A stretch of 64,000 nt of DNA from Elmis aenea (lineage: Eukaryota > Arthropoda > Insecta > Coleoptera > Elmidae), in contig OX393582.1 in assembly GCA_947652605.1 (NCBI GenBank), forward strand, positions 17,136,544-17,200,543. Direction: 5' to 3'. Below are positions 31,660 to 42,395 of this stretch, piece after piece; the first letter of the stretch is position 1, and every line of letters begins with the position of its first letter. A program made the position numbers and the translations under genes. Below the pieces are notes generated by a model. The model was not told the DNA's origin and ran no database searches. It saw only the letters and a program-made list of their open reading frames with translations.

Positions 31660-32420
31660 TTTGTAACACTTTCATATGTATAGAACTATTTGGACTTTGG
31701 CAACGGCGAAAATAAAAGGCGGCACAAAGTACATCATACTAACGGACTCTCTAAACACGGTCAAAAACATACAGACAATATACACAAGTAGCAAAATCAT
31801 TCAAAAGATCCAGGAGAATATCCACCAAATTTTAAACTCCAACATCGATATAACTATCATGTGGGTCCCTGCCCATATGGGAATTATAGGAAATGAACAA
31901 GCAGACCAAGAGGCTAAAAAAGCAACAACAAAAGAAGAGATACAAAACATCCCCATACCAGCTTCAGACATTACATCAATCATTAAAATCAAAACCAAGC
32001 TCTCGTGGAATACGGACTGGTATAACATTGAAAATAACAAACTAAGAGAAATAAAAGAAAATACCGAAAAGAGAATAAAAAACTTCAACCGAAGGGACGA
32101 AACAAAAATCACCCGACTAAGAATAAGACATACAAAGCTGACACATCAACATCTACTAAATGGAACGAACCCGGACCTTTGCGAAAACTGTGCGCTTCCC
32201 ATTACAGTCAAACATATCCTGATGGACTGCCCAAAGTACGAGAATGAAAGGAAAACACAGCTTGTAGCGAGTACGTTTGGATCAGCTTTAAAGGACACAA
32301 AGGAGAACCCAAGAAAGATTTTATAAAACAAATAAATATGTAAAACAAAATATAATATAAATGTCAACTGACACTAATAACCTGAGCTGTTGAAGTGTCA
32401 TTAAACCACAAATTAAAAAA
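31660..32420 (+). mobile_element. 5'-truncated I-type non-LTR retrotransposon, copy 2
   Basis: Longer copy of the element at 2461-3060, starting inside RNase H and ending with the same 3' UTR plus a poly(A) tract (32,413-32,428). The two copies differ by scattered substitutions and small indels. Target duplication uncertain (AGCTTC occurs near both ends). Confidence 0.8.
31676..32326 (+). pseudogene. ORF2 RNase H and C-terminal zinc motif
   Basis: A 216-codon uninterrupted frame: IILTDSLNTVKNIQ (RNase H second acidic strand), TIMWVPAHMGIIGNEQADQE (C-terminal RNase H block with H and D), a linker, RLRIRHTKLTHQHLL, and CENCALPITVKHILMDC (C-x2-C...H-x4-C). It stops at TAA 32,324. The order matches the end of I-like ORF2. 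No RT or endonuclease is present because of 5' truncation. The ATG at 31,676 is fortuitous. A small deletion near 32,310 relative to copy 1 removes the last residues. Confidence 0.8.
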
Positions 32421-32610
32421 AAAAAAAAGCTTCACTTGATGATACTTTATACAGTAGAGTCAACTATGATGCTATTCTATTTTACACTGACGCCTAGGGC
32501 TTATTAAATAACACAAAGTACAAGCATTACGTAAGACGTCACTGTTTAGGCGTGATTTTCAAACAAACTTCTTTTTAAATTTGTTCTTCAATCATGAAAG
32601 ATGACGTATA

Positions 32611-34489
32611 CAGGGTGATTGATTGAGACCGGGCATTAAAAATATATGAAGAATGAAAGAGGGTATGGAACTGAAATTTTGGTTATGACCATAATGGCAT
32701 CTGATCTGTTTAATGAAAATATTTTCAATATGGCGACACTTCCGGAAATACCGGAAGTTGACGTCTACTTTCTTATTTCAAATACAATGGTCTATTTTTT
32801 ATTGCGTATTTGGATTCAAAACGTTATTTTACAGGGACTTTTATTAGCATTCCCTATACCTAAGTGCAGCCATTTTTGAGATTTTTGGACTTTTTTGAAA
32901 ATTTTTCGATTTTCATCGTGATGCTTAATATTATCTACCACCGCCATTTTTGAAGAAAAAACGATTAAATTTAGACCATGCCTAGAAGAAACCTTGGACT
33001 ACATCCTGGATATTTTGCAATCGATGCATTACTTACAGGGTGTCCAAAATTTAATTTTCTTTTAATACAACTTCAGACCACCAAAACTCGTTTTTTTTAA
33101 ATACAATGCCCAAACTTTTTTTTCATTTTCTAATGCAAAATTACATTCTGCATCAATCTGTATTAGCGTTTCCTATACCTATCTGCAACAATTTTCGAGT
33201 TATTAAGAATTTTTGATAAAGTTAAGAGTAATTGCAACATTTTTAAATAGTAGGCCTTGGAAATGACAACAAATGCCAATACTTAATAACCGTCAACCAC
33301 TTTTATCGCGTTTGTCTGAAGTATCCATGAAAATGGATTATCAAGAGTATTCAAACACGGATATTTTGAATTTATTTTACATTCTTGGACAAATTCAGAG
33401 GATTATTGAAAGTGTGAACGAATAGTTGTGTATTTTTAATGTAGCTTGTACAGCATAGTATGTTAAACCCGAGTCTTGCGCTACCAATCGAATTGATCGC
33501 TGAGGATGGTCATTAAAATATCTCAGGATGTTAACTTTGTTAGTTTCATCATTTGTCACACGCTTAGGTCGAATACAAGCAGATTTCACTCTTCTAAATT
33601 GAAAAAAAAAATTGATTCTATTCATTAAAATTTCTGTCTGGTCATTACAGTCAAATAAGGATAACTCTCAATGACCACGCGGCAAGTTCTTTCAATAATC
33701 TTGTTACATTCTTCATGAATATAAAATAAGTTCAAAATATTCGTGTTTGAATACTCTTGATTATACATTTTCATGGATGCTTCAGACAAACGCAATAAAA
33801 GTGGTTTACAGTTATTAATATTGGCATTTGCTGTCATTTCCAAGGCTTACTATTTAAAAATGTTGCAATTTCTCTTAACTCTATCAAAAATTCTTAATAA
33901 CTCGAAAACTGTTGCAGATAGGTATAGGAAACGCTAATACAGGTTGATGCAGAATGTAATTTTGCATTAGAAAATGAAAAAAAAGTTTGGTCATTGTATT
34001 TGAAAAAAACGAGTTTTAGTGGTCTGAAGTTGTATTAAAAGAAAATTAAATTTTGGACACCCTGTAAGTAATTCATCGATTGCAAAATATCCAGGATGTA
34101 GTCCAAGGTTTCTTCTAGGCATGGTCTAAATTTAAGCGTTTTTTCTTTAAAAATGGCCATGTTAGATAATATTAAGCATCACGGTGAAAATCAAAAAATT
34201 TTCAAAAAAGTCCAAAAATCTAAAAAATGACTGCACTTAGGTATAGGGAATGCTAATAAAAGTCCCCCTAAAATAACGTTTTGAATCCAAAAATGCACTA
34301 AAAAATAGACCATTGTATTGAAAATAAAAAAGTAGACGCCAACTTCCGGTATTTGCGGAAGTGTCGCCATCTTGAAAATATTTTCAATAAACAGATCAGA
34401 TGCCATTATGGTCATAACCAAAATATCAGATCCATACCCTTTTTCATTCTTCATATATTTTTAATGCCCGGTCTCAATCAATCACCCTG
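32611..34489. repeat. Giant palindrome (about 1.88 kb) with TA duplication
   Basis: TA-CAGGGTGATTGATTGAGACC at the left and its reverse complement ending CACCCTG-TA at the right. The arms stay inverted through AATATATGAAGAATGAAA, CCATAATGGCATCTGATCTG, AACTTCCGG, the CCTAGAAGAAACCTTGGACT block (32,980) versus its complement (34,107), to a centre near 33,430-33,630. Open frames in each arm are mirror copies and not genes. No transposase. Confidence 0.85.
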
Positions 34490-34499
34490 TATATAATTT

Positions 34500-35250
34500 A
34501 AAAGTTTGATAAACTTTAAATTTTGATAAATCAAGTAATGGAAATGTTTATGTCTTTATTATTCAAAGTGTTAATTCTTTTATTCTCTTTAAGATTACAA
34601 AGTTGTTTAACCAATGTTTCAGTTCCTTTTTAACTTCATTACCGCATAAATATACAAAGTTGTTTACTTTTTGAAGTTGCTAATGTAATTCATTTAAGTG
34701 CAAAGATATCGTTTTGATGCTTTGCAAACTTTGTCTAACCAACTTCCACAGTTTGCTAACAACACAAATGAATACATTGCCGTTTTACGATACTTCTTTT
34801 CACCGTTTTATCGTTGCGCTTTAGGATTTTATTGCTGTAATTGCTTATATAATTCTCCCTTTCTCATTTACGAATTTCCTTTATACTGTAAATGTTTGAA
34901 TAACTCGTGAATGAATATGCTTAATAATATACAGTAAGAAAGTTAGAATTCGTTAAGATATAACGGTAAAAGGATGAGAAAATATAATAGCGGTTCCTGT
35001 TTATTAATAGTTTTGACGAAACTGTATAGATTTTTTAATTAAAAACTATTGCAATAAATAAGTATTTTTTTTTATATTACGCAAAATATTCATACAAATT
35101 AATTTTTTTCTATCGTAAATAATTTAAAAAAATATTGTTAGGCATATTCTAGTATCTTTTCTTTTTTTTGTAATATATTAAAACAAAGTAACGGTTCATT
35201 TATACGTATTTTTATGCGTTTTGACTATTTTCGCAATGATGTCCATGTGT
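34500..35250. other. No gene recognised
   Basis: AT-rich; a 70-codon frame at 34,698 has no domain. Confidence 0.35.
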
Positions 35251-35253
35251 GTA

Positions 35254-36455
35254 CAGGGTGGTCCAAATTCGATGGGATTGCATGGGTATCTCGGTTAATA
35301 TTTAAGATAGAGAAACGGTTGAATTACCAAAAATGTGCAGTTTTTTGAGACAAACTCAGAACCGTTTTCAAAAATATTCTATCATTTCCGGTTTTTGAGT
35401 TATCGAATAAAAAGTGTTTTTTTGTCATATTAATAATGTGTCATATCTCCGTTATTGTTGTAAATATCAAAAATATTTATTAAGATTATTTTTGGATATT
35501 TTTATGTTTAATTTGATTATACTAAAAAAAAAAAATTACGCTCACCGTTAAAAAGTTATGACACAAACTTACCTTTTTTTAAATGGAAACGATAGTTGGC
35601 TATGACCTATTTAAATTCCTTAGTTTTTTCTCATTTCAAATATATAAGGGTTGATGTATTTATTTTCAACAATACGCAAGTTATGAAGGTTTTTTAGGTT
35701 TTTTTTTAAAGAAAATCATAGTAGGCTGTGAAAACAAAAAATAAACAAGGTGTAAAACCTTATAAAACTCATGTGGTACAAGTTACCAAGGTTTTTTAAT
35801 TTGTTATTGAGATAAATACGACATTTTTTGAACATAAGATGATAAACAACAATATCCTACATTACTGCTGATACCGACTATATCGTTGTTTTCTTATTTT
35901 CAAATATTTACAATGTTTATCTCCACAACAAATTAAAAAACCTTGGTAACTTGTACCACATGAGTTTTGTAAGGTTTTACACCTTGTTTGGTTTTTGTTT
36001 TCATAGCCTACTATGATTTTCTTAGAAACAAAACCTAAAAAACCTTCATAACTTGCGTATTATTAAAAATAAATACATCGACCCTTATATATTTGGAATG
36101 AGAAAAAAATAAGGAATTTAAATATGTCATAGCCAACTATCGCTTCCATTTAAAAAAAGGTAATTTTGTGTCATAACTTTTTTTTAGTATAATTAAATTA
36201 AACATAAAAATATCTAAAAATAATCTTAATAAATATTTTCGATATTTACAACAATAACGGAGATATGACACATTATTAATATGACAAAAAAACACTTTTT
36301 ATTCGATAAGTCGAAAACCGGAAATGATAGAATATTTTTGAAACCGGTTCTGAGTTTGTCTTAAAAAACTGCACATTTTTGGTAATTTAACCGTTTCTCT
36401 ATCTTAAATATTAACCGAGATACCCATGCAATCCCATCGAATTTGGACCACCCTG
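35254..36455. repeat. Giant palindrome (about 1.2 kb) with TA duplication
   Basis: TA-CAGGGTGGTCCAAATTCGA at the left and its complement TCGAATTTGGACCACCCTG-TA at the right. Arms of roughly 590 bp match almost base for base (for example AACCTTCATAACTTGCGTAT at 36,040 versus ATACGCAAGTTATGAAGGTT at 35,672). The centre is near 35,840-35,870. Noncoding. Confidence 0.9.
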
Positions 36456-36459
36456 TACG

Positions 36460-37010
36460 TGTGTTTGTGCCAGATACTATAATAATTGAACATTGTTTAA
36501 ATTAGTTATAGACAGAGCGTTACAAACTATAATAAAAACTGCGTTCATTTCGTTGATTTCTTAAATAATAAATAATATAAAGTGTTGAAGGTTTCTCGTT
36601 CATATAAATTATATAAAAACAGTATCAGAAAAAAATACATTTTAATAATGTCAAAATGTAAACAACGTACTTCTTCTTAATCGGGTTCTCTTTCCCAAGA
36701 ATATTTTTGTACCATCAATTATAACCGAGTTATTAACGATTTAAAAAAAACATTTTGAGTTTTGTTTGTTATCTAACATACCACGGAACTTTTTAAAAAC
36801 ATTCAAGCATCACTGAATAGGTCTCAGAAAAGGGAACAATTTATCTATTATTTCTTACCGTTTAAGAGACCCCAACAGAGGCCTTTTTATATGTATTTAC
36901 AATCAATTTTTTACAATAATTTTTTAGATACTAGTACACAAACACACACAATGTACAGCTGTATCATTCGTTATAATAATACAGCCATACGATTAAATCC
37001 TTTGCCTAAA
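36460..37010. other. No gene recognised
   Basis: AT-rich. Confidence 0.35.
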
Positions 37011-37263
37011 TAAAGGGTGACTCAACAAGAACTTGAAATTTGAAAAGCGTGCCATTTCCGCGTGTCAACTTTTTAGTCAGCCATACTTGGTAACTGTCAT
37101 GAGGAAACATAGACATTTACGACCATAGAACATATACTAAATATAGAATTGCCACTCTACGTAATATTTTGTTACCATTATGGACGCCATCTGGTGAGAT
37201 CTGCTCCCGAATTTTATTTAAATGCGGGAAATTTGAATTTAATTAAAAATACACCATTTGAAT

Positions 37264-37380
37264 TTTAATGTAAATATTCTTATCAAGTAAAATTAAATAA
37301 CTATTCATAGATTATGAAAAACGTTTTCATTATCTATGAATAGTTATTTAATTTTACTTGATAAGAATATTTACATTAAA
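37264..37380. repeat. Near-perfect AT-rich hairpin
   Basis: TTTAATGTAAATATTCTTAT at 37,264 and its reverse complement ending at 37,380. The arms match for about 54 bp with one or two mismatches and a loop of a few bases around AAAACG. Confidence 0.8.
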
Positions 37381-38039
37381 TGAAATTGCAATAAATTAAT
37401 GTTAGTTTTAAAAAAAAGGCAAATAAAAAATAAATATAATTTTATTATCCATATTTACAACGTTTTATATAAACGGAATATGCCTCTTTCGTGGTTTTAC
37501 ATATATTCATAATACTGTAGTACATAGCACTATAACATCATTAACAAATAACATAAAAAAGTAGCATATAATTAATTAGTCATCATTATGCTGACTGATC
37601 ATTTTAAATGGATAAAATCATAGTAAACATTTATTTTGTGTGGTTTACAATGTCGTCCTACATTTATTATAAATTGGTAATTGTTATTTTTACAGCAAAA
37701 AGATCAGTCTCGCAAATTACATACTATTTGGCATTTTTATGCTAAAATGAGATAATAATGATCTACAACGGATTATTAAGAAAATTATAAATGCTTTTTA
37801 AATATGAAAATGTATTTTGAATACAGATTTGAAAGTTAGACTTTTTTTTCCTGATTCTCCCAAAACAATTATATTTAGTTGAGTACTTTATACTAAAAAA
37901 ACACTAACTATTTGACTTATTAACGAATACGTAACAACATTTATGCATTTATTATACAGCAAATATAAAAAAAGCATTTATATACCCTCGAACATATAAC
38001 AATAGATCATTCTTCACAATGAGCAATTAAAATTAAAAT

Positions 38040-38436
38040 TACAAAGAAATTAAATGTATTATGTATAACAAAAAAAAATGTTAAAAAAAACACAAAGGTC
38101 TGAAGTATGTAATCCTTCAAACTCCACCTCCTTTATCCCATTTAGGCTTTACAATTTACCTCGGCTCATCACATTTAAAGCGGCACCAACACTTGTACTA
38201 AAGACCTGTGCACACGCTGATACCTTTATTTTATAAATTTTGGACGGAAAATCATGAAACTCGTTTAATTTTGGCATTATTCTAAGCTTCCCGAATTTGC
38301 AAATCCTAAAATGTCTGTTAACCATTGCTGGGTCTTTTCCTGTAATTTTAGGATTTGCAGTAGCCACAACCCAATTATATAGTACCGAGCAGGCTCGCGA
38401 TGGGATCAGGGAAATTGTGCATGTTTTTTTCTGCAC
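38040..38436 (-). pseudogene. Possible P-element/THAP9-like transposase fragment
   Basis: The minus-strand frame 38,436-38,149 ends with KIKVSACAQVFSTSVGAALN. After a stop, the same phase gives SLNGIKEVEFEGLHTSDLCV. P-type transposases have a block K-M-x-V-x-x-A-x-QV-S-x-x-V-A followed by a segment containing FDSLNG. The spacing and the QVFS / SLNG pair are what I rely on. The upstream part matches nothing I know, and there is no THAP zinc finger nearby. Alternative: a host gene fragment. Confidence 0.4.
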
Positions 38437-38760
38437 TGCTGCAGTTTATAATGAATGCAACATTTTGTTTTCATGTTTAATATTTTCTTAACTTTTTAAA
38501 AATATTTCATATTACGCAGATGAAATTTTTACTTTTCACTTTATTTATAATAAATGACAGGTGACGCCCGGTATCTATTATCATTTTAAATTTAAATTTC
38601 CGCGCTACTGTACATTTGCTAACAAGAACGGGAATGACGTTATCGGCTATGGTTACCGGCTAGAAATAAAGATACTAGCACCACCTATTGAGATCTTTTC
38701 CGCTGTTTTAAGCAATAACAGTCGAGCCCATATGAGTGCTCAGGCCATGTTTACAACAAT

Positions 38761-39800
38761 GTCACGTTACACTTTGGAAGAACGTTTGCTAATTGTAAAG
38801 ACCCATTACAAACATGGAGAAAAATTTACAGTAACAATTCGCAAGTTAAGAGATCATTCTGGTGTGCATAATCGTCCGTCAAGTCCGCTGTTGAAAATTT
38901 AATTAAGAACTTTAAGCGGACGTTTTCACTAAAAGATGAGAAAAGCCTTGGCCGTGATCGCCCTGGAAAGCCGGTCGAAAACATCACTGCCGTGAGTGTC
39001 AGTGTTACAGAACACCCAAACACTTCCATCCGTCATCGCGTCCAAGAATTAAAAATCCCCGCAGTACTCTCCAAAGAATTCTGAAGAAAGATTTGCACCT
39101 TCATGCTTACAAAATCCAGTTAAAGCCAGATGACCATGGACAGCGTAGAAACTTTGCCAACTGGATCTTGGAACAACAGCAAGTTGACGATGCATTTCTT
39201 AACAAAATCATTTTTAGTGATGAGGCGCACTTTCACCTCAACGGCTACGTCAATACACAGAATTGTCGAATCTGGGGAGCAGAAAATGCACATGCCATTC
39301 AAGAACTACCGATGCATCCTGAAAAAGTGACAGTGTGGTGTGCCATGTGGGCAGGAAAGATCATCGAACCGTACTTTTTTGAAAATGATGAAAGTGCCAC
39401 TATGATTGTCAATGGTGATCGCTACCGTGGCATGTTGACAAACCTTTTTTAGCGTCAGTTGGATGGAGTGGACTTCAATGGAATGTGGTTTTAACAAGAT
39501 GGCACGACCTGCCACACCGCACGTAAAACAATGGTGTTATTGCAAACGAAGTTCCAGGGTTGTGTCATCTCTCGTTTTGGAGACCAAAACTGGCCACCAA
39601 GGAGTTGCGATTTAACTCCCTTGGACTTCTTTCTCTAGGGTTTTTTGAAAAGTAAGGTCTATATGAACCACCCTGAGACGATTCAACAACTAAAAGAAGA
39701 AATCACACGTAAAATTCGTGAAATCCAGCCGCCCTTGCTACGTCTTCCAAAATTTCGTGGATCGAGCTCACACCTGCCAACAGAACCGTGGCGGTCATAT
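38761..39800 (+). pseudogene. Mariner-type (DUF4817 group) transposase
   Basis: It opens MSRYTLEERLLIVKTHYKHG at 38,760, then changes frame several times. Readable in order: RPGKPVENITAV, TSIRHRVQELKIP, STLQRILKKDLHLHAYKIQL, PDDHGQRRNFANWILEQQQV, IIFSDEAHFHLNGYV (first catalytic Asp), CRIWGAENAHAIQE, VTVWCAMWAGKIIEPYFFEN, WF-x-QDGTTCHTARKTM (second Asp, preceded by a stop), GDQNWPPRSCDLTPLDFFL (third Asp) and LKSKVYMNHPETIQQLKEEI. At least three frameshifts and two stops disable it. Compared with relatives of about 340 residues, all catalytic blocks are present. Confidence 0.85.
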
Positions 39801-39929
39801 GACTGATATTATATTTCATGTTTAATGTCAATGTTTACTCTTCACAACAAAATAAAAATTTCGAAGAATTTCGTTTAAAAACTGTTTTTTTTTAAATTTA
39901 AAATTCTTGTTGAGTCACCCTTTATAAGC

Positions 39930-40590
39930 ACAACATTTCACAAATGTGCTCTTAATAATACGAAACCATCACAATATTGAGTTTCAGTTAAGATTCTTAC
40001 TAAGCATGAAAAAACACGAATTTAAATATTATTATATCTCCAAGTTTTCCGATATCCCTGTTTTTCATTATAAATTATATCTGATGCAATTCTTGCCTTT
40101 TTTAATTTAAAGTTCCCTATCAACACAACTAAAAGTTAAAAATTTAAATATATTTTTTTTTACTTTTTAATAAAGATACGCTAACTATGTAGTAAATATA
40201 ATTGTTGTTTTGTTGGCAAAGCAAATAAATCTAAAACTGATAACAACAGCGACATCCAAATCTCACCTTATTGACGAGATTTATAGGTGAATTGTCTTGG
40301 ACATCTTAAGATTATTGGATTGTTACGATCTCCAACGATTAGAACGCAGGCTTTGTTATTTATGGACAGTGAGAGTGTATTTTTGATTAGGTGCGTTTTA
40401 TATTTTTTTTATAAGATTATAGGACGATCCCATCAAACAATTTTATATTAGTTTTGACGTGGACGTATAAATTCGAACTTTTATGATAAAGATGATCGGT
40501 CAAAAAGTTTTGTGGATATGAATTAAATTAAATTATCGATTACAATTATTTTATTACCATAACATGTTTTTTGTGTACCAAGTACTTAAT
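39930..40590. other. No gene recognised
   Basis: AT-rich, no feature. Confidence 0.35.
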
Positions 40591-40599
40591 TAATCCATG

Positions 40600-41272
40600 G
40601 CCTATCTACCCTCACGGGTGTAAGGCATCTTTTTCTTTTCTTTTTTTGGCGTTTTTTCTGGAGTTGAGTTATTTTGTGTTTTCCTCTTTTCTTTTTATTT
40701 CCTTTCGCATGTCCATTTTCATTGCTTGTGTCATTTCCGATGTCCTCTTGTTGTCTTTTCTTATTTCGTATTTTTTTTAAATTTATTTTCTTTCTCGTGT
40801 CCTTTTCCATTGCCTGTGGCTGTATCGTTAAACTAATATTTCTGTTATTCTTTACTGTTTTTTGGAGGTTGATGGTTTGTTGTTTTATTTTCTTTCAACA
40901 TTTCCTGCTCTGTCATCTCCATTCTTTTCCGTCAATTATGATATTTAATATCCTATTTTCGTTTTCTTCCTTTCTGTCTCTCTTCTTCCGCTATTTGTTT
41001 TAGCTTCTGAATTTCCAGTTTCTCCTTTGTCATTTCGTTGTTTACATATGTATATTATTTCTTGGAGTTGTTTTAACTTATACTTGTTTTTCATTACCTT
41101 TTCTTTTTCTAGTGGTTTGTCTAGTTCTAACTTGCATGGTTTTGTTCCTATCTGTATGGCGTTTTTAATCTAAACCTGTTCCTGTTTCAATACGGTGTTC
41201 AAATTCATGTATAAGGTCTACTTTGTTACCAGTTTTTATCTCCAAGCCTGTCACAACGATATTATTATTATA
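40600..41272 (-). pseudogene. ORF1-like region of a non-LTR element, C-terminal part (copy 2)
   Basis: Minus strand. Directly after the 41-42 kb insertion the peptide NNIVVTGLEIKTGNKVD is readable, resembling the RNNI-V-x-GL block after the coiled coil in non-LTR ORF1 proteins. It is followed by Lys-rich peptide and a 74-codon frame (40,810-40,586) of K/R-rich sequence ending LTPVRVDRPWIN. Several stops and shifts. Together with 42,277-42,730 it forms one ORF1-like unit split by the insertion. Confidence 0.5.
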
Positions 41273-42276
41273 TTCTTGAGGTTTTCGCGGCCGTTATCCA
41301 TAATACAATCTTGGTTTCCGGGTTTGGAACCGCGTCTTCTATATTTAGAAGTAGTTGACGTTTCGACCATTGTGTCTTGGTCTTTTTCAAAACGACTGAA
41401 CCTGACAAAACACAAAAATGGCCTCCAGAAGACCACCTAGAAAAAGCACCGCCGACGAAAGAAGCAAAAGCGCCGACAGAGACAGAGCAATAAAAACAAA
41501 GGTAAAGCTCCAAGAACACAAAGATGGAGACAAACCTTACGACAGAAGGCGCTCACTAACACCCTTACCAGAAATAAAAGTGCTAAACCCCCTAAGCTAT
41601 AGGCAACCCCTGCCAATCATTACTCCTAGTGCTCCGGAGCCTGAAGCGGAGTTTCAAGATGCCAGAGTACGGGCACTGGTGGAAAGGGAATTTGAGTCAG
41701 ATGAGCAGGAGTCTGACATTGAAGATACCTACATTGACCTGACAAGAAAAACGGCCCAAACGGTCATCGCCCCTCCAGTGATAACAGCCGCACCTCAGAT
41801 AATACAAAAATACAAAAGAGGACACGAAGAGCACTCTTCAGAGTCCCACTCCTCTGAGAAAAGTACAAAGATCAGAAAAAAGAAAAAAGAGACAAGCAAG
41901 TATGACGAGTTATCCACGAAATTGGATGCCATTCTAGCGCAATTAACAACATTAAACAATAATTATGCATCTACTGCACTTCATCAAAGATATTTAACAC
42001 TGCGTATAAAAACCTTAGAAGAAGCAAAGCGACATATGGCGCTGTCTGCCACACCATTGTACCCGAGCCTCTCCGAAACAATACCTGGAGAACACACAGC
42101 GCAATCCACTCGACCATCAGCACAAACAGACGAGTCCAGCATACGCACAACAACCGACAGCGGCACAAACATCTATCGTCGTTTTGAAAAAGACCAAGAC
42201 ACAATGGTCGAAACGTCAACTACTTCTAAATATAGAAGACGCGGTTCCAAACCCGGAAACCAAGATTGTATTATGA
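41273..42276 (+). mobile_element. Unclassified insertion with 97-bp perfect inverted repeats and one ORF
   Basis: The 97 bp at 41,300-41,396 are exactly the reverse complement of 42,178-42,274. GATATTATTATT lies just outside each side (about 41,261-41,272 and about 42,275-42,286), and removing the insert rejoins the minus-strand ORF1-like frame across ...RTNNNIVVTG. Left of the left repeat are 27 extra bases containing GCGGCCGTTATCC. Within each repeat a 5-bp stem (GACCA/TGGTC) is followed by CGAAAC and GTC, reminiscent of a degenerate hammerhead motif as in Penelope-like elements, though the CTGANGA box is not intact. The interior holds an open frame on the plus strand. Confidence 0.65.
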
Positions 42277-42395
42277 TATTATTATTGGTTCTATCTTTTT
42301 CCAGTCTTTTAACTCTATCTTCTACGGGTTCACCTTCTCTTTTATTATCTTGTTTCAATTCATTTTTCTTATCCAGTTCCTTCAGTTCTTCTTGA
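41418..42395 (+). CDS. Charged, Ser/Lys-rich protein with predicted coiled coil; unknown
   Basis: 325 codons open from ATG 41,418 (context AAAAATGG). Codons 1 to about 253 lie between the inverted repeats; the rest reads through the right repeat and out into flanking antisense ORF1 DNA, so the natural product, if any, probably ended earlier or was spliced. N-terminal third: basic, Arg/Lys/Pro-rich (MASRRPPRKSTADERSKSAD). Middle: acidic (ALVEREFESDEQESDIEDTY). Then a basic stretch STKIRKKKKETSKYDEL, followed by a helical heptad-like segment (LSTKLDAILAQLTTLNNNYA, then LTLRIKTLEEAKRHMAL) and a Ser/Thr-rich tail. It resembles retroelement ORF1/Gag-like proteins in overall composition, but I do not recognise the family. 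No RT, endonuclease or transposase domain is present. Its uninterrupted length among decayed neighbours is notable. Confidence 0.5.
   Translation: MASRRPPRKSTADERSKSADRDRAIKTKVKLQEHKDGDKPYDRRRSLTPLPEIKVLNPLSYRQPLPIITPSAPEPEAEFQDARVRALVEREFESDEQESDIEDTYIDLTRKTAQTVIAPPVITAAPQIIQKYKRGHEEHSSESHSSEKSTKIRKKKKETSKYDELSTKLDAILAQLTTLNNNYASTALHQRYLTLRIKTLEEAKRHMALSATPLYPSLSETIPGEHTAQSTRPSAQTDESSIRTTTDSGTNIYRRFEKDQDTMVETSTTSKYRRRGSKPGNQDCIMILLLVLSFSSLLTLSSTGSPSLLLSCFNSFFLSSSFSSS

Larger units (their letters stand above)
37013..39922 (+). mobile_element. Mariner-type element with TA duplication, decayed
   Basis: TA-AAGGGTGACTCAACAAGAA begins at 37,013, and TTCTTGTTGAGTCACCCTT-TA ends at 39,922. The transposase occupies the right third. 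Between the left end and the transposase lie a 117-bp hairpin (37,264-37,380) and about 1.1 kb including a minus-strand P-like fragment, so the element is longer than its relatives and probably holds insertions. Confidence 0.85.

Noticed and set aside
33395..34454. Several open frames on the minus strand with CIRPKRVTNDETNKVNILRY
   Set aside because: They are mirror images of frames in the other arm of the 1.88-kb palindrome; not independent genes.
40571..41003. Plus-strand Phe/Leu-rich frames suggesting a membrane protein
   Set aside because: Antisense of a purine-rich, Lys/Glu-rich ORF1-like region on the minus strand.
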